A stretch of 64,000 bases of DNA from Paenarthrobacter nicotinovorans (GTDB taxonomy: Bacteria > Actinomycetota > Actinomycetes > Actinomycetales > Micrococcaceae). A model generated the notes under the pieces. That model did not search any database. It worked only from the letters and a program-made list of their open reading frames with translations, and had not been told where the DNA came from. The translations under genes were made by a program, and so were the position numbers. The stretch is from positions 3,782,001 through 3,846,000 of the forward strand of contig NZ_CP089293.1 in assembly GCF_021919345.1 (NCBI RefSeq). Direction: 5' to 3'. Shown piece by piece: positions 58,090 through 64,000 of this stretch (positions are counted from its first letter, which is position 1; each line of letters opens with the position of its first letter).

Positions 58090-59303
58090 TGACGTCACTG
58101 ATTCTTCCCACTGACGACGGCGGAACCCGCGAGTACCGCCTCCAGCCCGCCACGGCGTGGGTCAAGCCGACCGCACCGTTGGCTGCCCGCCGCGCCTACG
58201 CCGCAGCGCACGTCATCCCCGAGGTAGCTGCAGACAACACCCCCGGCGCTCCGGCGCAGCTCGACTGGGATGCCACACTGGCTTACCGCCACGAGCTGTG
58301 GAGCTACGGCTTGGGCGTCGCCGATGCCATGGACACCGCGCAGCGCGGCATGGGCCTCGACTGGGCCGCAACCCAGCAGCTCATCAAGCGCACGGGCGCC
58401 GAGGCCGCTTCCGTGGTGGCAGCCGGTGACGCAGCCATCGCCGGCAAGTCCGTCCGCGACCTCGTCTCCTGCGGTGCGGGCACCGACCAGCTGGACATCG
58501 CTGCACTCCCCGAAGGCGCAGCAGGAATCCAGGCCGTCATCGACGCCTACCGCGAGCAGATCGCCGTCGTCAGTGAAGCCGGCCCCAAGGTCATCCTCAT
58601 GGCGTCCCGCGCGCTGGCCAAGGTCGCCAACGGCGCCGACGACTACCTGCACGTCTACTCGACGCTGCTCCAGGAAGTCGATCAGCCGGTCATCCTGCAC
58701 TGGCTCGGCACCATGTTCGATCCCGCATTGGCCGGTTACTGGGGTTCCGACGACGTCTCTGTTGCCACCGAGACGTTCCTCAGCCTGATCCGCGAGCACT
58801 CGGACAAGGTTGACGGCGTCAAGGTTTCGCTGCTGGACGCTTCCCACGAAGTCGCCCTCCGCGCCGCCCTGCCTTCCGGTGTGCGCTTGTACACCGGCGA
58901 CGACTTCAACTACCCGGAACTGATCGACGGCGACCAGACGCACCATTCGGACGCCCTGCTGGGCATCTTCGCGGCCATCTACCCTGCCGCTTCAGTCGCC
59001 TTGCAGAAGTACGACGCCGGCCAAGGTGCTGAAGGGCGCGCGATCCTGGACTCCACCCGTGAGCTCGGGAAGCACATCTTCAGCGCACCGACGTTCTACT
59101 ACAAGACAGGCATCGCCTTCATGTCGTGGCTCAACGGCAAGCAGCCCGGCTTCCAGATGGTCGGCGGCCTGCACTCGGGCCGTTCCGTCCTGCATCTGGC
59201 CAAGACCTTCGAACTGGCCGACCAGGCGGGGCTGTTGAAGGACCCCTCGCTGGCGGCATTCCGGATGTCCGACTTCCTGCGGATCAACGGGGTGGGCGCA
59301 TGA
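58089..59303 (+). CDS. DUF993 family protein, aldolase-like TIM barrel
   Basis: A 404-residue DUF993 protein, distantly related to dihydrodipicolinate synthase-type lyases. Characteristic stretches are LDWDATLAYRHELWSYGLG, DAMDTAQRGMGLDW, VSCGAGTDQL, VDQPVILHWLGTMFDP, DKVDGVKVSLLDASHEVALR (candidate Schiff-base lysine) and TGDDFNYPELIDGD. It may split the keto-acid or keto-sugar made by the upstream dehydrogenase. The start overlaps the dehydrogenase stop (TAATG), and its end overlaps the epimerase gene by 4 nt. Confidence 0.85.
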   Translation: MTSLILPTDDGGTREYRLQPATAWVKPTAPLAARRAYAAAHVIPEVAADNTPGAPAQLDWDATLAYRHELWSYGLGVADAMDTAQRGMGLDWAATQQLIKRTGAEAASVVAAGDAAIAGKSVRDLVSCGAGTDQLDIAALPEGAAGIQAVIDAYREQIAVVSEAGPKVILMASRALAKVANGADDYLHVYSTLLQEVDQPVILHWLGTMFDPALAGYWGSDDVSVATETFLSLIREHSDKVDGVKVSLLDASHEVALRAALPSGVRLYTGDDFNYPELIDGDQTHHSDALLGIFAAIYPAASVALQKYDAGQGAEGRAILDSTRELGKHIFSAPTFYYKTGIAFMSWLNGKQPGFQMVGGLHSGRSVLHLAKTFELADQAGLLKDPSLAAFRMSDFLRINGVGA

Positions 59304-60139
59304 GCGACTTCTCACGACTATCCCTGAACAGTGCAACCACCAAGAAGTGGACCCTGGCCGAAGCTGTGGATGGTTGCGCCCGCGCCGGCATCCCCGCGAT
59401 CGGTCCGTGGCGTGACCGCGTGGCCGAGGCTGGCTTGGACAAGGCTGCCAAGCTCATCAAGGACGCCGGCCTCCGGGTGTCCTCGTTGTGCCGGGGTGGC
59501 TTCCTGACCGCCGCCGACCCAGAGGGCCAGGCAGCCGCACTCGCTGACAACTTCGAGGCCGTCCGGGAGGCCGTTGCCCTGGACACCCAGGAGTTGTTCC
59601 TGGTGGTTGGCGGACTCGCTCCCGGCGAGAAAGACGTCGTCGCTGCCCGCCAGCGCGTCGCCGACCGCCTTGAGGAACTGGTTCCTTTCGCCTCCGAAAA
59701 CGGTGTCCGGTTGGTACTGGAACCCCTGCACCCGATGTACGCCGCTGACCGCGCACTCATCTCCACCCTTGGCCAGGCACTGGACCTCGCCGCGCCGTAC
59801 GACGCGAAAGCGGTCGGCGTCGCCGTCGACACCTTCCACGTCTGGTGGGATCCGGAACTGAAGGCGCAGATCGACCGCGCCGGGCGCGAAAGCCGCATCG
59901 CCTCTTACCAGGTGTGCGACTTCAACCTGCCGATCGCTGCGGATGCGCTGTTGTCCCGCGGCATGATGGGCGACGGCGTCATCGACTTCGCCACCATCGG
60001 CACCTGGGTCAGGGACGCCGGCTACAAGGGCGACATCGAAGTTGAGATCTTCAACCAGGAAATCTGGGATGCCGATGGGGACATCACCCTGGAAACCATG
60101 AAGCAGCGCTACGCGGAGCTCGTCCTCCCCTACGCGTAA
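59300..60139 (+). CDS. Sugar phosphate isomerase/epimerase, TIM barrel
   Basis: A 279-residue xylose-isomerase-like TIM barrel, IolE/IolI-like: CARAGIPAIGPWRDRVAEAG, GLRVSSLCRGGFLTA, VRLVLEPLHPMYAADR with a metal-binding Glu, VAVDTFHVWWDPEL, MGDGVIDFATIGTWVRDAGYKGDIEVEIF. The ATG overlaps the DUF993 stop (ATGA). It is the third step of the LacI-controlled sugar operon. Two hairpins follow. Confidence 0.88.
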   Translation: MSDFSRLSLNSATTKKWTLAEAVDGCARAGIPAIGPWRDRVAEAGLDKAAKLIKDAGLRVSSLCRGGFLTAADPEGQAAALADNFEAVREAVALDTQELFLVVGGLAPGEKDVVAARQRVADRLEELVPFASENGVRLVLEPLHPMYAADRALISTLGQALDLAAPYDAKAVGVAVDTFHVWWDPELKAQIDRAGRESRIASYQVCDFNLPIAADALLSRGMMGDGVIDFATIGTWVRDAGYKGDIEVEIFNQEIWDADGDITLETMKQRYAELVLPYA

Positions 60140-60147
60140 CCACGTGA

Positions 60148-60236
60148 TCCTCCCGCGGATGCCCTAAGCTCCGCGGGAGGACCACTCCAAAAACGAGCGG
60201 GCTCCTGCCAAGGTCACGGCAGGGGCCCGCTTTTTT
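60148..60236 (+). terminator. Two hairpins, the second a strong intrinsic terminator
   Basis: The first stem pairs TCCTCCCGCGGA (60148-60159) with TCCGCGGGAGGA (60170-60181). The second pairs AGCGGGC-CCTGCC-like sequence (from 60196) with GGCAGGGGCCCGCT, followed by six Ts (60231-60236). Together they end the sugar operon. Confidence 0.9.
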
Positions 60237-60278
60237 GCACGGCAGGGTGGTGAAGGCCGGCGGAAAAAGCCCGATCCC

Positions 60279-60473
60279 TCAACCGGTTTCCACGCGGGTC
60301 TTCCGCAACCCGATCAAGGTGACCGAACCGCCGTCGTGCCCTTGCAGTTCGAGCCTGATGTTCGGCGAATCCTCCTGCGGTTCCACTGTGCTGACCTGGA
60401 AGACTTCACCGCCGATCCGCAAGCGGTCGCCGCTCTTGACGGCCTTGAGCTTCTTGTCCTTGCCCGGGGTCAT
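60279..60473 (-). CDS. Hypothetical protein, beta-barrel-like
   Basis: A 64-residue protein, MTPGKDKKLKAVKSGDRLRI, followed by GGEVFQVSTVEPQEDSPNIR and GGSVTLIGLRKTRVETG. The short beta-strand pattern suggests a small barrel or SH3-like fold. GGGAG before the ATG at 60473 supports this start. It lies 11 bp downstream of the YihY gene on the same strand, so may be co-transcribed with it. Function unknown. Confidence 0.6.
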   Translation of the reverse strand: MTPGKDKKLKAVKSGDRLRIGGEVFQVSTVEPQEDSPNIRLELQGHDGGSVTLIGLRKTRVETG

Positions 60474-60484
60474 GGTCGCTCCCA

Positions 60485-61564
60485 CTATTTGTCTTTCCTG
60501 GCGTCATCGCCGTGGGTTTCGCGGAGCTCCTCGCCGCGTCGCACCACTTCCTCTTCCTTTTCCTGCTGCTTGTCGCTGCGCTTGGTATCACGCGGAGGCA
60601 GCTGGAGGCTTTCCTCTGCTTCAATGCCGCCTTGGAGTTGGCGCCCGCGTTCCATTTCGGCATCGAACTCGGCACCGAACAGCAACGACATGTTCAGGAT
60701 CCACAGCCACAGCAGCATGATGATGACGCCGGCCAAGGCGCCGTAGGTCTTGTTGTAGTTGCTGAAGTTGGCCACGTAGAAACCGAAGCCCAGCGATGCC
60801 AGGGCGAAAATGACCAGCGCGATGAGCGAACCCATGCTCATCCAGCGGAACTTGGGTTGCTTGACGTTGGGGGTGAAGTAGTAGAGGACAGCAATGATGG
60901 CCACCACGATCACGATGAGTACGGGCCACTTGGCAATGTTCCACACGGTCAGGAAAGCCTCGGACAAGCCGATTGCCCCACCGATGGCCTCCGCCACCGG
61001 GCCGCTGAGGACTAGCATGGCAGCCACCAGCGCAGCGCCCAACACAGCCACGATGGTGACGGCGAGCATGGTGCCGCGCAACTTCACGAAACCGCGGCCT
61101 TCGTCCACTTCATAGACGCGGTTCATTGCCCGGCTGAAGGCCGTGGTGTATCCGGAGGCGGACCAGAGGGCCACCAGGATGCCGAAGACCAGGGCGAAAC
61201 CTGCTGCGTTGGAGCGGGTGAGCTCCTCAATGGGCTGGCGCATGGCGTCGACACCCGGACCCGGCGCGAATTGCTGGACGATATCAAGAATGGCCGAGGT
61301 GGTCTTGCCGGCATCGCCAAAGAGCCCCAGCAGGGAAACCAACGCCAGGAGCGCGGGGAAGAGGGAGAGCACAGCGTAGTAGGTCAGGCCGGCAGCCGCG
61401 TCCGGGCACTGGTCCTTGCTGAACTCCCGCAGAGTGCGCTTGGCGATGTAGGTCCACGTGGGCTTGGCGAGGTCGTTGGGACTGTCCGGCTTCCGCGAGT
61501 CTTCCGGAGAGGGCGCGGTCCTCGCTTTGCTGGTGCTGGTGTGGGCTGAGTCTTGTGTGGTCAT
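60485..61564 (-). CDS. YihY/BrkB-family membrane protein
   Basis: A 359-residue protein of the YihY/virulence factor BrkB family (once called RNase BN). AAGLTYYAVLSLFPALLALVSLLG and SGYTTAFSRAMNRVYEVDEGRG are family hallmarks; six membrane helices are visible, followed by a charged Glu/Arg/Lys-rich C-terminus from about residue 310. Thought to be an envelope transporter or lipid-related protein; not proven. Not a ribonuclease despite older annotation. Confidence 0.88.
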   Translation of the reverse strand: MTTQDSAHTSTSKARTAPSPEDSRKPDSPNDLAKPTWTYIAKRTLREFSKDQCPDAAAGLTYYAVLSLFPALLALVSLLGLFGDAGKTTSAILDIVQQFAPGPGVDAMRQPIEELTRSNAAGFALVFGILVALWSASGYTTAFSRAMNRVYEVDEGRGFVKLRGTMLAVTIVAVLGAALVAAMLVLSGPVAEAIGGAIGLSEAFLTVWNIAKWPVLIVIVVAIIAVLYYFTPNVKQPKFRWMSMGSLIALVIFALASLGFGFYVANFSNYNKTYGALAGVIIMLLWLWILNMSLLFGAEFDAEMERGRQLQGGIEAEESLQLPPRDTKRSDKQQEKEEEVVRRGEELRETHGDDARKDK

Positions 61565-61664
61565 GGGGCACTCGTCCGTGGGTAGTTTGCGCGAACAGCT
61601 GACCCATCAATAGTAAGCATACTGATGATTGCTATGGAAGAACCCCGCCGGACTTAGCGGCGAT

Positions 61665-62870
61665 TCAGGCCAGTTTGCTCGCCAGCAGGAACTCGAAAGG
61701 TGACTCTATGACAGAGCGGATAACTTGGCCCGCGGCCCCAAGGAGTGTCCCGGAGTGCTCCAAACGGGAGACTGTCAGGTTCTCCGGAGCCAGCAACCCC
61801 GGCGCGTAGCGCTCCAGGCTTTCCAGCAGTGACGGCCGGATCCACTCCCCCAGTACGGCGAAATGCCCGCCAAGGACCACAGCTTCAATGTCCATCAACC
61901 TCGAGGCCGAGGCGAGGGCGACGCCCAGGGAGCGACCGGCGTCGTGAACCGCCTTTGCGGCCGCGGGTTCCTGCGCAGCCAGAGCCGCCAGCAGCAGCCC
62001 GGTCCGCTCGCCCAGTGTGCCTTCGGCGACGCCCGCGGCCTCGAATATAGCCTCCTGGCCCGCGAACGTCTCCAGACAACCCCACCCGCCACAGGAGCAG
62101 TGAGGGCCTTCCGGATGCACCACGATATGGCCCAGCTCGCCGGCAGACCCACCTGGGCCCGTATACAGCTCAGATCCGATGATGATGCCGCCACCGACGC
62201 CCACCTCACCTGAAACGTAGAGGAAGTCGGGCCGCCCGCCGCCATACCAAAGCTCACCGAGGGCAGCACTGTTGGCCTCGTTGGACAGCCTGACGCCAAG
62301 CGGCGCACCCTCCAGCAGCGATTGCGGATGCAGCTGCTCGTCCTCCCAATGAAGGTTGGGGGCGGACAGCACTGTATCGCCCTTCCCGTTCACCAGCCCG
62401 GGCACGGCCAGGCCACCGCCCAGGATGGCAATGTCCTCTGCCGCCGCCGCGGCCTTCGCTTCGGCAGCCAAGCCTGCAAGCTGTTTCATGACCTGCGCTG
62501 GCGGCATCCCGCGGTTCCGGGACTCGACGGCCGAATGGAAACGAAGGTTTCCGGCAAGGTCCACCAGGCCCACGGCAAGGTAATCAACGTTGATCTCCAT
62601 GCCCACAACGCCGCGTCGGGAGTTAAGCTCCAGGCCCTGGCCGGGCCGCCCCCGCTCCCCGTCGCGGTACAGACCTACCTCGGATACCAAGCCGGACTCC
62701 ACGAGGTCGGCCACCAGGCTGGATACCGCGGCCTTGGTGAGCCCGGTGCCGGCGGCGAGCTGCGCGCGGCTGGGCTTGGTGTCGACGGTTTTGGCGATCG
62801 AATCCAGCACCAATGAGAGGTTTCGACGGCGGACGTCACCCACGCGTCCGGGCGCGGTTGGCTCATTCAT
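61665..62870 (-). CDS. xylR: ROK-family transcriptional regulator, XylR type
   Basis: A 401-residue ROK repressor: N-terminal winged helix SRAQLAAGTGLTKAAVSSLVADLVESGLV, the ERGRPGQGLELN hinge, and a ROK sugar-kinase-like domain with the zinc motif HCSCGGWGCLETFAG. GAGGAGG lies 9 nt before the ATG at 62870 (MNEPTAPGRVG). Divergent from xylA, with a palindrome in the gap; it likely represses the xylose genes until xylose binds. Confidence 0.9.
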   Translation of the reverse strand: MNEPTAPGRVGDVRRRNLSLVLDSIAKTVDTKPSRAQLAAGTGLTKAAVSSLVADLVESGLVSEVGLYRDGERGRPGQGLELNSRRGVVGMEINVDYLAVGLVDLAGNLRFHSAVESRNRGMPPAQVMKQLAGLAAEAKAAAAAEDIAILGGGLAVPGLVNGKGDTVLSAPNLHWEDEQLHPQSLLEGAPLGVRLSNEANSAALGELWYGGGRPDFLYVSGEVGVGGGIIIGSELYTGPGGSAGELGHIVVHPEGPHCSCGGWGCLETFAGQEAIFEAAGVAEGTLGERTGLLLAALAAQEPAAAKAVHDAGRSLGVALASASRLMDIEAVVLGGHFAVLGEWIRPSLLESLERYAPGLLAPENLTVSRLEHSGTLLGAAGQVIRSVIESPFEFLLASKLA

Positions 62871-62919
62871 CAGCAGGGACCTCCTCGCAGATTCAAAAAT
62901 TCTTGTGGACTTCCATTGA

Positions 62920-64000
<1,081 letters not shown>

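Overview
The window reads as chromosome of a high-GC actinobacterium, most like the Arthrobacter/Paenarthrobacter group (Micrococcaceae). This rests on overall gene content, actinobacterial families (DUF4235, DUF1737, DUF993, an HTH-MurA fusion), a SAM-IV-like riboswitch, an actinobacterial iron box and frequent GTG/TTG starts. No phage structural gene, integrase, transposase, CRISPR array or plasmid function was seen. Most of the window is metabolic and transport operons, tightly packed with 1-4 bp overlaps and separated by short intergenic regions rich in palindromes.

Layout. 1-4.5 kb: a LacI regulator divergent from a nucleoside-use operon (nucleoside hydrolase, MFS transporter, ribokinase). 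4.5-5.5 kb: a TetR regulator divergent from a small membrane protein across two palindromes. 5.6-10.8 kb: tyrosine phosphatase, a P-loop kinase-PabB fusion, cardiolipin synthase (opposite strand) and a PabC-like lyase. 11-13.1 kb: amino acid permease and an AhpD-like protein. 13.1-17.3 kb: a 32-bp tandem repeat, then a three-gene operon of unknown pathway (flavin monooxygenase, HAL-like lyase lacking the MIO motif, cysteine-synthase-like enzyme). 17.4-19.5 kb: SAM riboswitch, DUF1737, rhodanese and MetZ. 20-24 kb: a YbdK-like ligase, a DUF559 endonuclease-like gene bracketed by two related inverted-repeat elements, and HTH-MurA. 24-27.7 kb: an iron-box-controlled set (siderophore-interacting protein, penicillin-acylase-like hydrolase, GNAT).

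27.7-30.9 kb: a thiamine-precursor ECF transporter (YkoCDE) behind a TPP riboswitch. 31-32 kb: NUDIX and DUF4235. 32.1-38.5 kb: the complete Mrp antiporter operon mnhA(B)CDEFG. 38.7-41.8 kb: UMF1-type MFS and a KhtT/KhtU-like antiporter pair. 41.8-43.1 kb: a second DUF559 gene bracketed by tandem repeats. 43.1-48 kb: dCTP deaminase and two secreted proteins (CAP-domain and VanY peptidase) sharing a C-terminal beta-propeller-like module. 48-53.5 kb: tRNA-Gly, a 44-residue basic protein overlapping a carboxyethylornithine-synthase-like gene, MFS/LysR and SDR/ArsR pairs. 54-60.2 kb: a LacI-controlled sugar catabolism locus (two TIM-barrel isomerases, Gfo/Idh dehydrogenase, DUF993, an esterase), with one operator type in front of both plus-strand units. 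60.3-64 kb: a small protein, a YihY/BrkB membrane protein, and XylR (ROK) divergent from xylA, which runs off the end.

The most interesting points are the two DUF559 genes each bracketed by palindromic repeats, the MIO-less lyase operon, and two unusual fusions (kinase-PabB, HTH-MurA).
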